A stretch of 64,000 bases of DNA from contig JASPKZ010007425.1 in the NCBI GenBank assembly GCA_030220185.1, positions 124,001 to 188,000 on the forward strand. The letters run 5' to 3'. The notes beneath the pieces are model-generated. The model did no database searches. It worked only from the letters and a program-made list of their open reading frames with translations, and was not told where the DNA came from. Made by a program: the position numbers and the translations under genes. This document shows positions 11,095 through 22,261 of the stretch, piece by piece; within the stretch, counting starts at the first letter, position 1, and each line of letters opens with the position of its first letter. Origin of the DNA: Diploptera punctata (lineage: Eukaryota > Arthropoda > Insecta > Blattodea > Blaberidae).

Positions 11095-11326
11095 GATTCC
11101 GGGCTATGTGGCCGTGGTGTATTACTGGTGTTCCTACCAGACGATTCTCCCTCAACTGCGGAGGGCATCTTCAGTGGCGAGTGCTTCTAGGTGTTCTTTC
11201 CTGGTTGGAGAATCGACTGTGAATTCACACCTACAAGTACTCGCCACTGAAGATGCCCTCTGCAGTTCAGGGAGAAACATCTGGAAGAAACACCAGTTAT
11301 AGACCACGGCCACATAGCCCGGAATC
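11095..11326. repeat. Fold-back (inverted-repeat) element
   Basis: Two arms of about 100 bp (11095-11194 and 11227-11326) are reverse complements at about 90% identity, separated by a loop of about 32 bp. Both outer ends read GATTCCGGGCTATGTGGCCG inward. The arms are more GC-rich than the surroundings. No open frame is meaningful. It fits a fold-back MITE or a single-stranded hairpin element. The flanks are TA-rich and I could not fix a target duplication. Confidence 0.75.
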
Positions 11327-11536
11327 TATTAATATTATGATTACCGGCCGTGTAAGCCTACATTAAACTATCTCTCAAATACATAGTTGTGGATCGCTAA
11401 GATAAATAGAAGTACAACGGATGCAGTTTATATCCCTCCATCGAAAGGAGAGTGTGAGAAGGATGACAAATAATCTGTCCAAAATGACCGAGAAAGTAGC
11501 GGATTCATAAGTTTATGGACAAATAAGTTAAATCAT

Positions 11537-12331
11537 AGCGAGGAGATACTAATGGCCAACACGCACACACTACTAAGTAACACTAAGAAATTGGGACTGG
11601 AAGTAAATATCAATAAAACTAAATATATGGTCACACATAGAAATACGTTATATAATGGAAATGGAAAGCTAATGACAAATGAGGGAAATTTTGAGGAAGT
11701 GGCTGAATTCAAATTCCTAGGAACAATAATCACAAACAGGAATGAGATGCACGAAGAAATTAAACTCAGGCTCAATTCTGGAAATGCGTACTATTATGCA
11801 TTACAGAGACTCTTGGCGTCCCAACTCCTTTCAAAAAAACGTTAAACTGAAAATACATGAAACTATTATTCTATCAGTTATATTATATGGATACGAAACA
11901 TGGACTCTTACTTTAAGAGAGGTAAGGGGATTACGAGTAGTCCTACCCGCGAATGAACTTCTTAGGAAAATTTTTAGACCAAAGAGACAGACAGGTGAAT
12001 GGAGAAGACTGCATGACAGTGAATTACATGGTATTTATAGGAAGCCAGATATAATGACAACAGTTAAGTCTCGTATACTGGGATGGGCAGGACAGATGGC
12101 ACGAATGGGAATGAAAGACGTGCATGGAAGCTTCTTGTTGGAAAACCAGAGAAAAAACACCCAGTTGGTAGACTCAGAATGAGATGGGAGTATAACATTA
12201 ACTATGATTTGAGGGAAGTAGATTATAAAGGGATAATTTTAAAACATTAACTCAGGATAGGGATCTATAGAGAGCTTATGTTCTCGCGGCCATTAACCTA
12301 CGGGTCGATAGTGCCAGTGAGTTAGTAACTT
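11537..12331 (+). pseudogene. LINE family A copy A2, 5'-truncated
   Basis: Contains the C-terminal third of the family A polyprotein: NTKKLGLEVNINKTKYMVT, EFKFLGTIITNRNEMHEEIK, LRLNSGNAYYYALQRLL, then in another frame YETWTLTLREVRGLR and RRLHDSELHGIYRKPD. Frame breaks near 11840 and after 12115 disable it. The reverse transcriptase YADD box is not included. The 3' end reads GTGCCAGTGAGTTAGTAAC. A 15-bp target duplication, AATAAGTTAAATCAT, flanks it at 11522-11536 and 12332-12346. That shows insertion by target-primed reverse transcription with 5' truncation. Confidence 0.85.
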
Positions 12332-12346
12332 AATAAGTTAAATCAT

Positions 12347-12430
12347 GCAAATCTATTGGGATAATATAATAAATACCCGAACAACGCAGGGTAATCAGCT
12401 GGCATTGAATAAAATTCCCAGTGATACTAA
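12347..12430 (+). repeat. Helitron-like 3' terminal scrap
   Basis: Contains ACCCGAACAACGCAGGGTAA then TCAGCTGG. This is a variant of the GGGCAAC-CCGGGTAATCAGC ends repeated at 15290-15795. Fragment only. Confidence 0.35.
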
Positions 12431-12588
12431 ATATGCAATAGATATATTCTTTATTTACATTATTTTCTGGTAATTTTTAACAAATAACGTACAGCGTAGG
12501 TATTAATTACATGTGTTTGTAATTTGTTTCCCTTCGATTGTATACTAACTCGACCAAGTTACGTTATGTCCATCAGTGAGACATAGGC

Positions 12589-12940
12589 TTGCTCCCCTAC
12601 AGGAGAGAAATACAACCATACTAAATTAGTTACACTTGTTTTCATATTGATATCATTGAGTGGTCCGGGGTCAACGTTCCTCCTAATAGTGACGTCTAGG
12701 AAACCAAGGTATTACTAGGACGGGAACGTTCGGTAATTTTTGCACGGAGGTCTCTTTATTTAGGCTTGTCGTTCCTTTACGAGCCTGAAAAATCTTCAGA
12801 CTCGGGACCAACGGCTTAAAGTTCCTCTAGGAAGACTTGTCCCTTGGATTTTTCCTTCCTTAAAAAATTCATCGATACAATCGGGTTTTTGTCCGTAACC
12901 ATCGGGACTAGAGACAAAGAAAATATCCACCGCGGCCGTA
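12589..12940 (-). mobile_element. tRNA-derived SINE, family S1
   Basis: On the minus strand it starts ACGGCCGCGGTGGATATTTT, with a decayed tRNA-like head. A conserved body includes a GTCCCGAGTCTGAAGATTTT block and a CCTAGTAATACCTTGGTTTCC block. It continues through AACAAGTGTAACTAATTTAG to CTCTCCTGTAGGGGAGC. The same order is found at 47671-47967 plus 48953-48992, where a LINE interrupts it. A head-only piece is at 27232-27296. Confidence 0.75.
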
Positions 12941-13084
12941 ATGTGTTATTAGTATATTACGATGCAAGGTTGGGAATGTGGGTTTTACAGAGGCGAGCGC
13001 TTCAGTATAACACTTCGCAAACGTGCGTTGTACATTATTTTTTGCGCGATGGTTGTTTTAAAATTAATAAATAATAGTAAAATA
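12941..13084. other. Unassigned spacer
   Basis: Includes ACAGAGGCGAGCGCTTCAGT and other CG-bearing words unlike the AT-rich background. It may be a fragment of another repeat. Confidence 0.3.
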
Positions 13085-14725
13085 ATACACATTTGTTGGA
13101 AATATTTGCGTTCATTATAAATATCCGAAAAAGAAGCTGCATATATACCTACATCAATATCAGAAGAACATTGGATAGAATATTTCAGAGACCTGTGGTA
13201 TAACGAGAATAAAACGAAGAAGAACCAAAATGTGAGATTTGAAAGTAGATAAATTACAAATGGAAGAACTGAGAAAGTAGAATCGCTCAAATTAACAAAT
13301 AATAGAAAAGCTAGCGGACCAGATGACATCAATTCAGAACTAATTAAATATGCAGATAGGCTATATTCTTTAAATTAAGATTCTTGAATTTCCTTAATGT
13401 GTGTTTGAGAGAATCATAATATACCAGCAACATGGAGGCAAGGTATAGTAAAACCAATTTACAAGAAAGGAGAAAGAAACCAACCATCTAATTACAGAGG
13501 CATTACCCTCCTAAATAGTGGATATAAAATCTATGCTAGAATAATAGCAAAACGAATACAACGAATTACTGAAGTAACACTGGCAGAAGAACAAAACGGG
13601 TTCCGAAAAGGAAGATCTTGTACCGATGGAGTATTTGCCCTGAATCAAATAATAAACAAAAGACAAGAAAAAAACCTAGAAACACATTTGTTATTTATAG
13701 ACTTAGATAAAGCATTTGATCGAGTAAAACAGGGAACTATTGTGGAATATCCTAAAAGAAAAAGGCCTCCCTATTCAGATTATAGAAACTGTTAAGAGCT
13801 TGTACTATGGAACAAATATTTGTATTGACCCTCAGTTGACTAAAAATAAGACATTTTTTCAAATAAACCAAGGAGTACGACAAGGGTGTTCACTCTCACC
13901 TATATTATTTAATATTTATATGGACGATATCCTAAAAGAATGGAAGAAGGTTTTAACTAATGAAGGAATATTAATTGATAATAAAGATAAAATAAATGCT
14001 TTATTATTCGCTGACGATGTTGTACTTTTAGCAGAATCTGAAAATGAGCTCCAAATGTTAGCACATAAATTTAAATTAATAGCCAATAGATATAATTGTA
14101 AAATATCAATAAATAAGTCAAAAGTAATGGCGTTTATTGGTAAATATGGAATTAGATCAAAAATTGTACTGGATAACAAAATAATAGAACAAGTATCACA
14201 TTTCCAATGTTTAGGATGTGATATAACTTATAGAGAAAGTAAAGATATAGAAAATAAAGTAAATAAATTTCAGGCTATTTGTGGAACCATAAAAAGAACC
14301 TTAGGTCGGAAAACAAGGAAAGATACGAATCTTAAATTATATAAAACAATGGCTGTTCCTTTGTTGTTGCATGGAAGTGAAAATTGGATAATGAAATCAA
14401 AACATAAAAGCAGGATACAGACTGCGGAAATGCTGTTTTTACGTAATGTGAAAGGATGCACAGGAGCGGATAGAATAAGGAATGAAACTATACGAGAAGA
14501 ATTAAATATATATAAAATTGAAGATAAAATCAGCGAAAATAATAAGAAATGGACAGAACACTTAATGAGAATGAACAACGAAAGAATACCAATAAGAACC
14601 TTCCTGTATGATCCCCAGGAACAAGATATGTTGTCCGACCACATAGAAGAGGGACTCCACTTTTAATTTCGCCGGAACAGGCTGCATAGCCTAAACCTTG
14701 TAGTAGTAGAAGAAGAAGATAAACA
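13085..14725 (+). pseudogene. LINE family B copy 4, most complete RT in the window
   Basis: The pieces read in order: NNRKASGPDDINSELIKYAD; PATWRQGIVKPIYKKGERNQ; NYRGITLLNSGYKIYARI; AEEQNGFRKGRSCTDGVFAL; LLFIDLDKAFDRVKQ; then from 13740 WNILKEKGLPIQIIETVKSL, NQGVRQGCSLSPILFNIYMD, the catalytic box FADDVVLL, ISINKSKVMAF, and a C-terminal LLLHGSENWIMKS block, stopping at 14666. These are reverse transcriptase motifs of an RTE-like non-LTR element. Breaks: stops near 13230 and 13375, and one extra G in the CAGGGAAC run at 13730-13737 that shifts the frame. The endonuclease domain is absent, so the copy is 5'-truncated. The 3' end has the hairpin at 14679-14692 and a TAG/GAA-rich tail. Confidence 0.85.
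14679..14692 (+). other. Conserved 3' stem-loop of LINE family B
   Basis: AGGCT-GCAT-AGCCT can form a 5-bp stem with a 4-base loop, just before the AAACC and GAA-rich tail. Equivalent hairpins with different loops sit at 24961-24973 and 62977-62994. I infer a recognition structure for the element's own reverse transcriptase. Confidence 0.5.
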
Positions 14726-15289
14726 TCTGACTAACGTTAACAGTGTGGGCAATGTTCATTGGTTCAGACTACAGCAGGCTGTGATAGTAATCAGTCATAA
14801 AAGGCGGTGAGTACGTATAGGCTATTATTGTTTTATATTGTTTCAAGTAAAGTTCCGTTTATTTAAAATCCAGTGATTTGTTCTTATAATGTATATAACA
14901 CTACCTTTTGGGTATATTTTTGTATATACATTGTACGTAGTATGCATAGAGGGCAGTGGTTTTACTTCCCACACGTGGTTTGTAATCTAATAGGCCTATA
15001 TAAAAATTGTTTATTTGTTGGTTTGTTTGTTTCTTCGAACTTTATGCGCGGCCATACCGTTAATCCGATTGTGATGAGGCTTTTTGCAAAATGTTCAGGA
15101 GATTCCCGGGATGAACATAGGCTATAATACAGTTGTGATACTCAACTCCTACACCCTTGAAAATTGCCCTTGTAGTGGAAAACGTGAAAAAAGTAGCTCT
15201 TTGGACTCTTAAATGGCTTATGCTGCTTAAACTGTAACAAATACACAAAATCAGTGTACGTAGAATTGAATATCTAAAAACTCCCTACA
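14726..15289. other. No recognisable feature
   Basis: Frames of 62-84 codons have no motif. Confidence 0.35.
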
Positions 15290-15795
15290 AAAACGTCCCC
15301 GACAGTATATGTTTATCTATTACGGATAACTCACAAAAACCATTTTTGTTTTTCATTGATTCCAAGAAGATCGAGACAAGTACGTAGATTCCTGTGCAAG
15401 CATAACAGCACATGGCGTGTATTCTTATACGGATAACTCACAACAACGAATTTGGCTTTTAGTTAATTTATGCCAATAAGATCGAGATTAGTAGATTCCT
15501 GGGCAACACCGGGTAATCAGCTCGGGGAATCTTAAAATAATTACGATAAACAATATATTTTTCATTTTACTTATTCAACTAATCATAAGCAGTACATTGA
15601 TTTTTGTCTTTCAGCACATTTATGTCAAGAAGATCGGGATAAGTAGATTCCCGGGCAACGGCGGGTAATCAGCACGGGGTATCTAAAAAATATAAATTTA
15701 TAATTATTTTTCATTTTACTTATTCAACTAAACATAAAAGCACATTAGTTTTCATTAATTAAGCGTAGAAGCGCACGCCGGGTATTAGCTAGTAT
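15290..15795 (+). repeat. Helitron-like 3' ends repeated in tandem
   Basis: The blocks AAGAAGATCGGGATAAGTAG and TTCCCGGGCAACGGCGGGTA, then ATCAGC, recur in order near 15365, 15480 and 15630. The last reads GCACGCCGGGTATTAGCTAG before TATGG. Units are about 120-170 bp and share GATAACTCACAA and TTTTCATTTTACTTATTCAACTA segments. The terminal CTAG-T and the short GC-rich palindrome-like GGGCAAC/CCGGGT fit Helitron 3' ends, which insert without target duplication. No Rep/helicase gene is present. Confidence 0.5.
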
Positions 15796-15954
15796 GGAAT
15801 ATTACAATATAGTTATTTAGGTTGGGAACCCCGAAATGTAGTAAGTTGAACTTTAAATCTTGGTCGCCATTGCTGTAAGTACTACAAAACGCACTATCAC
15901 GCAAAAACTAATTTTATATTAACCTTGATCATCGTATTTTGATTCGTGCACTAA

Positions 15955-16140
15955 CGATCACAGGAAAATGTTGGTCTCGCAGGAGTTGCAAAGCACATTC
16001 CTCAGCAGGTTGAATCCACGGCCCGATTTTGCTGGTTTATGCAATAGATCCTTATTTTGTTAACCCACAATCTCACTTTTGGAAGTCAGGTTATTTAAAT
16101 CCGTTGGATTGAAGTGAAAACAAACCATGAATTACCGTAA
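15955..16140 (+). repeat. Interspersed repeat M1, copy 1
   Basis: Contains GATTTTGCTGGTTTATGCAA, then TTATTTTGTTAACCC, and GATTGAAGTGAAAACAAACC. The same ordered words occur around 56570-56633 plus 58395-58445 (split by LINE A6) and at 61585-61700. Non-coding; class unknown. Confidence 0.45.
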
Positions 16141-16884
16141 ATTATCGCCTATTGCATATTCTTATATCTGTTTTTTATAAATTTAAATGCATTTCACGTA
16201 TTTATTTTACCATCGTTTTATTGAAAATATCAAATAAATTGAAATAATGTATATTATACGGTGAACTGCTAATTTAGGGGTTAATTAAAGTACATAATAT
16301 ACAGATTCATTTCGACAAAGCAAACATGACAGCTACCGGAGTGAACTTATGATCTCGGGTTTCAGGTAAAGCCCCACTTCTAATTGTCAGATATCGCTGA
16401 TGTCTTTTTCGTTTCTTTTCAGTGGTAGCTATATATTGACTTCAGTTGTGATTAATCGAAAATTGCTACCCCTAGACCAATTTTAAATATTTTGATTCAA
16501 TGAACTCCTACTCCAAATGTTCCAATTTACCTGGTTTACGAACTTGACTTGTGGTTTTTAATTGATTGCTATATGGCGAGTTTTGGTTTCGAAAAATAAA
16601 CATTCTGCCCCCTGACCGTTAAGACATGCACACACATAATATTATTGGATTTTCATTCTCACTGTCTGCTAGATAGGATTGGTAGAGATGTGTAAAAATA
16701 TGAAAAATACATTTTCTTGTAAACGACCTCTATAGCTTGACTTCTACTGAATTCGCAACAAAAGTTGATTTATCGCTTGCAAAATAATAGAATTACTTTA
16801 ATATCCACAAATTTGAATTTTTTATAACCCAGGGACAGTAACTATATTAACATAATGGATGCGAAAGTTTGATAATTATTAAAT
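16141..16884. other. No recognisable feature
   Basis: AT-rich, no long frame, no shared repeat noticed. Confidence 0.4.
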
Positions 16885-17062
16885 CAGAAATTCATCATCA
16901 TCATCTGCATTCATGGATTAGGTCTGTTGACCCGTTCCGACTTCAGCCCATCTCTTTCTAGGTCTGCCCACATCTCGGGTGCGTTCAGGTTTGTATTTTG
17001 TTATTTGTTTTGGATTTCTATCTTCATTCATTCTGTCTATGTGTTGCTTCCATTTTTGTCTA
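16885..17062 (-). pseudogene. LINE family E, extreme 3' end
   Basis: On the minus strand the frame reads RTRDVGRPRKRWAEVGTGQQ and stops, followed by a TGAATGCAG and GAT-repeat tail. This is the GRP-x-KRW segment that ends many RTE-like LINE proteins, with a 3' microsatellite tail. Heavily truncated. Confidence 0.5.
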
Positions 17063-17089
17063 TATGTTGTGATTAAATTATTTAATTAT

Positions 17090-17213
17090 CAGACATTATG
17101 GAACATATTAAGAGAAAAAAGATTTCCACTGCACTTGATAGCGGTAATTAAAAGAATGTACGAAAAAACAAAAACCAAATGAAAAACAAAAACAGAAGAC
17201 GAATTACAAAGAA
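17090..17213 (+). pseudogene. LINE family B' (left part, split by LINE A3)
   Basis: Reads LWNILREKRFPLHLIAVIKR then MYEKTKTK, matching the reverse transcriptase thumb-proximal segment of copy B4 (WNILKEKGLPIQIIETVKSL). After a stop come KTKTEDELQRMLY words that correspond to ENELQMLAHK of B4. So the catalytic FADD region was deleted before the LINE A insertion. It continues at 18356. Confidence 0.65.
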
Positions 17214-17221
17214 TGCTATAT

Positions 17222-18355
17222 GCTTACTTACTTACTCACTGGCAATATCGAACCCGTAGGTTCATGGCCGCGCGGACATAAGCTCTCTATACATCCCTAT
17301 CCTTATCTAATGCTTTCCAATCATTCCCTGTATAATACTTCCCTCAAATAATAGTTAATGTTGTTCTCCCACCTCATTCTTGGTCTACCAACTGGGCGTT
17401 TTCCCTCTGGCTTTCCTACAAGAAGCTTCCAAACACGCCTTTCATTCCCCACACGCGCAATATGTCCTGCCCATTGCAGTCTACGAGACTTAACTGTTCT
17501 TATTATATCTGGCTTCCTATAAAGACCATGTAGTTCATTGTTATGTAGTCTTCTCCATTCACCTGTCTGTTCATCTCTCTTTGGTCCAAAAATTTTCCTA
17601 AGAACTTTATTCTCAAAAACTCGTAATCTCATTTCCTCCCTTAATGTAAGAGTCCATGTTTCGCATCCATATAATATAACTGGCAGAATAATAGTTTTAT
17701 ATATTTTCAGTTTAACGTTTTTTGAAACGAGTTGGGACATCAAAAGTCTCTGTAATGCATAATAGCACGCATTTCCAGAATTGAGCCTAAGTTTAATTTC
17801 TTTGTGCATTTCATTCCTATTTGTAATTATTGTTCCTAGGTATTTGAATTCAGCCACTCAAAATTTCCCTCATTTGTCATTAGCTGTCCATTTCCATTAT
17901 ATAATGCATTTCTACGTGTGACCACATATTTAGTTTTATTGATACGAGCGAATTTACTTCTAGTCCTAATTCCTTAGTGTTACTCAATAGTGTGTGTTTG
18001 TGTGTTGTCCTTTAGTATCTCCTCGCTATCGGTCAATTGTACTACATCATCAGCATAAACTAAAGGCTTATTAATACCATTGAGTTGTAGGCCTCCCTCA
18101 TCATCTAAAGATTTTATGGCATGCTCTAGTACAAAATTAAATAGTAGAGGAGAAAGTGCATCTCCTAGCTTCAACCCATTCTGTATTTCAAAGGTGTCCG
18201 GAAACTGTTTGCCTACATGCACCCTACTCTTTGTGCCATTTAGACACATTCGTATAAGTCTAACTAACATTTTAGTAATTCCGAACTCCAGCAGGATGCT
18301 ATATAACTTCTCCCTCTTAATTGAACCATATGATTTTTTTAAGTCTACATATAGT
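17222..18355 (-). pseudogene. LINE family A copy A3, inserted in LINE B'
   Basis: Minus strand, 5' to 3': MLVRLIRMCLNGTKSRVHVG; NGLKLGDALSPLLFNFVLEH; the RT box VYADDVVQLTDSEE (17980-18270 frame); then a 178-residue open frame (17857 to 17321) with FKYLGTIITNRNEMHKEIKL, GCETWTLTLREEMRLRVFEN, WRRLHNNELHGLYRKPDIIR, WAGHIARVGNERRVWKLL and GRPRMRWENNINYYLRE. A break between the two frames inactivates it. The 3' end is CACTGGCAATATCGAACCCG then a TAAG-type repeat on the minus strand. An 8-bp duplication, TGCTATAT, flanks it (17214-17221, 18356-18363). Confidence 0.85.
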
Positions 18356-19015
18356 TGCTATATAAACTAAATTAAATATAAAAAATACAATAAGGAAATA
18401 ACACCAGAAAAATAAAAAACAATGGCTTTCAAGGGCGCTCATCCTGTTTGGACAAAGATAATGTTAGAAAATAAACTAATATAACAAGTGGTAAGATATA
18501 ACTTGCGAAATATCATACACAGCGGAAACAGATTTTAATAACTAACTAAATAAGTTTAATTATATAACAGGAAACATTTAAAAGAACTTTGAAAAATAAA
18601 GCCAGGAAAGACTCTATAATGAAATTATACAAGACAATGACAGTGCCTATTAATACTTATGGATCCAAAACGTGGACAGTGAAAACACATATATCTGTGC
18701 CAGAATACAAGCTGCTGAAATGAAATTCCTCAGACCAATAGCAAGATATCAAAGAACAGACAAAAACATAACACAGAAATAAGACAACTGAAAGTAGAGA
18801 AATTAAACGCAACAATAATGAAATACAGAACAAACTGGAAAGAACACATAGCAACGATGACTGAGAATAGAATATCAAAAGCAGCATATAGCTATTTACC
18901 ACGAGGAAGAAGCAGCTTCGGAAGATCAAAGAAAAGATGGAAACAACAGAAATGTGGATCTGGGAGAAGAAGCTAATAAATGAGCCTAAACCGTGTCGAA
19001 GAAGTAGGAGAAGAC
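18356..19015 (+). pseudogene. LINE family B' (right part)
   Basis: Continues the host LINE after the A3 insertion: NKEITPEK and KTMAFKG (near 18400-18440), then KNKARKDSIMKLYKTMTVP, a YGSKTWTVKTH block, and KYRTNWKEHIATMTENRIS. The tail has a degenerate hairpin near 18973-18992, then CCTAAACCGTG and GAAGAAG words. Many frame breaks. Closest relative in the window is 62764-63023. Confidence 0.7.
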
Positions 19016-19296
19016 CAAGTCAGACAGAAATAAAATTGAAAAAGCAGAAATTAAATTTAATTGATAATCGGCAGTTCATAGGATGATGGACAAATTACAA
19101 CCAATCTAAAGAAATTGAATTGAGAGTATTCAATCTTGTAAATACATTTTAAATACGTGACCAAATTCTTTGAAATTGTTTGAAGGAATGTTGCCAAATA
19201 GAATTCCGCACAATTCATTAAACTCTAAAGAAATGAAAATATCGGTCGTCCCACAACGAATCGAAGGACTCGACCTCTTGATATGGAAATAGTTTA
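19016..19296. other. Spacer, nothing recognised
   Basis: Non-coding; ends at an AACGGCCT word that precedes the AAT repeat. Confidence 0.35.
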
Positions 19297-19302
19297 ACGG
19301 CC

Positions 19303-19362
<60 letters not shown>
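19303..19362. repeat. (AAT)n microsatellite
   Basis: About 20 AAT units preceded by AACGGCCT. The same word precedes the microsatellite at 19648. Confidence 0.9.
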
Positions 19363-19439
19363 GCATTATTCATTCTGTGAATTTTCCTCATCATTGAGGA
19401 TTTTCTCCAATCAATCTTAGTAATTAATATGAATTTAAT

Positions 19440-19457
19440 ATATATATATATATATAT
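19440..19457. repeat. Short (AT)n run
   Basis: Nine AT units. Confidence 0.7.
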
Positions 19458-19495
19458 GACTACGAACTTATACACTATCATTTTGCAACAAACAT

Positions 19496-19648
19496 TCACA
19501 AATCTCCCTTAATTAAATTTCTCCATTGTTCTCTGTCGTCTTCTTCTGTTACACCAACTGTCCTCATTGAATTTTTAATGTTGTTCTTCCAGGTTGTTCT
19601 TGGTCTTACTTTTCTGTTCCTTCTTTCAATGTTCCATGCATAAACGGC
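19496..19648 (-). pseudogene. LINE family C C-terminus
   Basis: Minus-strand frame WNIERRNRKVRPRTTWKNNI then KNSMRTVGVTEEDDREQWRN-LIKGDL and a stop at 19496. This matches the last 50 residues of the C-type LINE at 26309-26729 (SRSTFKWMNDIRRGMTVIGL...REEWRN). The upstream side runs directly into a microsatellite at 19648. Confidence 0.6.
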
Positions 19649-19651
19649 CTG

Positions 19652-19714
<63 letters not shown>

Positions 19715-19860
19715 GATGATGATGATGATAATGATAATAATATTAATAATGATAATACTAATAATGATAATAATGATAATAATAATAATGATAACAATAA
19801 TAATTATAATAACAATAATAATGAAAATAATAATAATAATGAAAATAATAATGATTTTGA
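19648..19860. repeat. Compound (AAT)/(GAT) microsatellite
   Basis: About 210 bp of mixed AAT, GAT and AAC triplets with interspersed GAAAAT. It gives spurious long poly-I/M frames on both strands. Confidence 0.9.
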
Positions 19861-20985
19861 CAGTGGGAACGTAAAATGATAACAATTCACATTTTGTACA
19901 AATTGTAATTTAGGATTTAAAACTTGTACTGCGTAATACTTTAATGGAAGCAGAACCACTCATATTCTGTTCATTAAACAGACTTGGCATTATCAAGGTT
20001 TCGCCTTGACTGGTCGATAACTTCTCGGACACTAGTGTTGTACGCATAGCCGAGACATTGTTCGTGGGGCGTAGCGTGTTACACGAGAGTCTACACCTAC
20101 ATTGTCAACGCTCGCTTAGACAAGTGCTTCAGCCCATGGGACCATACGATGTTCCTGTCGTTTCTCATAAACCTAGCAAACATACGTCATTCTCTTCCTT
20201 TATCCCGTAACAAGAAACTGGAAAATAGGAGAAAAACCCCCGCTTCCTGTTATATTTTACCACACACACACTAGCCATAAACACAACAAAATATAATACA
20301 ATATAATATTGAAAAGTATCAGAATTGCAAATATTGTATAACTTCTTACCATCATTATAGCTGTAAACGAGATATAACTTCCAGGTATCGATAGCTCGTA
20401 AGAGGCAAGTCCTACTGAACTGGCTATTCTGACAAGCTAGCAAATGATGGTTAATGCGACAGTTATGCAACCTGAGTTTTAGTTTTCGTAACCGAATTTT
20501 GTTACTTCTGGTATCAAATAACTACTTAGTAGGCCTCAGGATACTGAGTTCTCACAATTCTAGGCACACTATAGAATTCGATATTTGAGGATGTCATTCC
20601 GACATTCTGACTGTTATAATTAACAATGAGTTGGGAAGAGTATAAATTTCATAACAGTTTTAAAATGTGCACATTAATTTGAAGACCAAAGGCCGCTAGC
20701 CAAAACTAATGAAACCTCATGCTGAAGTATGGATTGAGAAAGACGACCTGGCTAAACATAGTTTGAGAAGTATTTCCTCATCTTATGTAAAGTGAAGTTG
20801 TGATACAACGTAGGTGTGGCCACTGACGTATCCACGTATGGCAATATACATAATATCGCGTGAGAAGTGTTACATGTAATAATTGAATCACTGAGTTGAA
20901 AAGGGAAGAAACTCCACTGCCTTCGATGAGCGATAAAACACGTATGCAACACAGGAATTATGAATTCTTGCTATATCCGCGCTCC
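19861..20985. other. No recognisable feature
   Basis: A more GC-rich segment at 20000-20160 has no frame or repeat I can name. The 101-codon minus frame at 20165-20470 shows no motif. Confidence 0.35.
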
Positions 20986-20993
20986 GTGTAAGC

Positions 20994-21773
20994 CAGGTGT
21001 GTCCAACCCTCGGCCCTCGATCCCATCGCATGTGGCCGCAATGATTGTTGCTCTACCACGTCGCATTCGGCCCGCAGTGATGTTTGTAAGTTACAATCTA
21101 ATATATTTTATGAAATAAGTAATTGTATTTGGTATGAGATAAATTTGAAGTAGCTAGAGTTATGTTTCCAACACATGTGTTTGCGAAAGTTCATCCTACT
21201 TCTCCTCTTACACAAAACATGGAGAAATCACATCCGTTTTAAGAAACGACCAGCCCACATTTTTATTTATGATCTACCTACCGCGCATCGATTTGAAGTA
21301 TCCATGCATTGTTGACCGCGCAGTTAGTACTTTCAAAGGCGAGCGTGTGTCAGATGTTTTATTATTGTCACATTTTATACATTTCAAATTCGTTTCCAGT
21401 TTGCAATTGTTCGCTCATATTCTATTGTCAGTGTTAGTGAGAGGTTTGAAGATTATAATTAATTATGTGAGTTTTATAAATGTTAATTATGGCTTCTATG
21501 TGTAACAACTAGAAAATAGCGTTCTATTTATAGTTTAGAATTACATTATACATGGAAAATATATATTAAATTTATTATTTCTTTTTAATTTAACAAATAT
21601 ATGAATATTATTCTAATAAAAAATATCATCTCAGTATATTAGCGATTTTATATTTTAATTAATTGGTTTGTCTTTGATCCTACTTAATACGGTAAAAACT
21701 CGGATCATATGACCCACAAACCAATTCATCTTAACGACAGTGGCCCTTTTCCAAAAACGGTTGGACACGCCTG
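20994..21773. mobile_element. Non-autonomous hAT-type transposon
   Basis: The termini are 15-bp inverted repeats with one mismatch: CAGGTGTGTCCAACC at 20994 and CAGGCGTGTCCAACC (complement) ending at 21773. This matches the CAGGGGTGTCCAACC style of Charlie-like hAT elements. A perfect 8-bp target duplication, GTGTAAGC, flanks it at 20986-20993 and 21774-21781, the size expected for hAT. Near the left end is a CCTCGGCCC/CATGTGGCC region like other hAT subterminal sequence. The interior is AT-rich without transposase motifs, so movement would need a transposase from elsewhere. Confidence 0.88.
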
Positions 21774-21781
21774 GTGTAAGC

Positions 21782-22261
21782 AGAGGATCGATATTGTAAT
21801 TGGTCAGAAATGTATCAGAGAAGATCTAATAAGTTATGTAGTTTTTGTAAGGTTTTCTCAAAAGTAGAGTACTTGGAGATTATTCCCTTTTCGATTCAGA
21901 CATTCAATTGAAGCGGCCAATTAAAAGGCGTCTAGTGATTCTCCGATACAGGGAGACAGTTAATACCTCTTGGTTTGTTGACGTCCAATTTGAATCAATT
22001 CCCCTCAGACGTTACACATAACACCAACTCGTCAGATTCTTTATGCACTTTATATCCTCTCTTTGAACATTACTTACAACACCAGGGTTCTTCTCCACAC
22101 GTGGCTTATTACTCTAAAAAAAATAACTAAGGTCATGAGTTCTTCACTCATAATGGGATATTTACTCTCATATTACCTGTCCTCGCACGATACACTCCCA
22201 CAACACAACCCATCGTCTACCTCTTTCCACAATACGTCTCCATCTATAGCCAGATTTCGAA
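21782..22261. other. No recognisable feature
   Basis: Frames of up to 67 codons without motif. Confidence 0.35.

Noticed and set aside
13916..14179. Minus-strand frames across 13916-14644
   Set aside because: Shadows of the plus-strand LINE reverse transcriptase.
19496..19885. 129-codon minus frame with a long poly-isoleucine run
   Set aside because: Only the last 50 or so codons are LINE; the rest is the AAT microsatellite read in frame.
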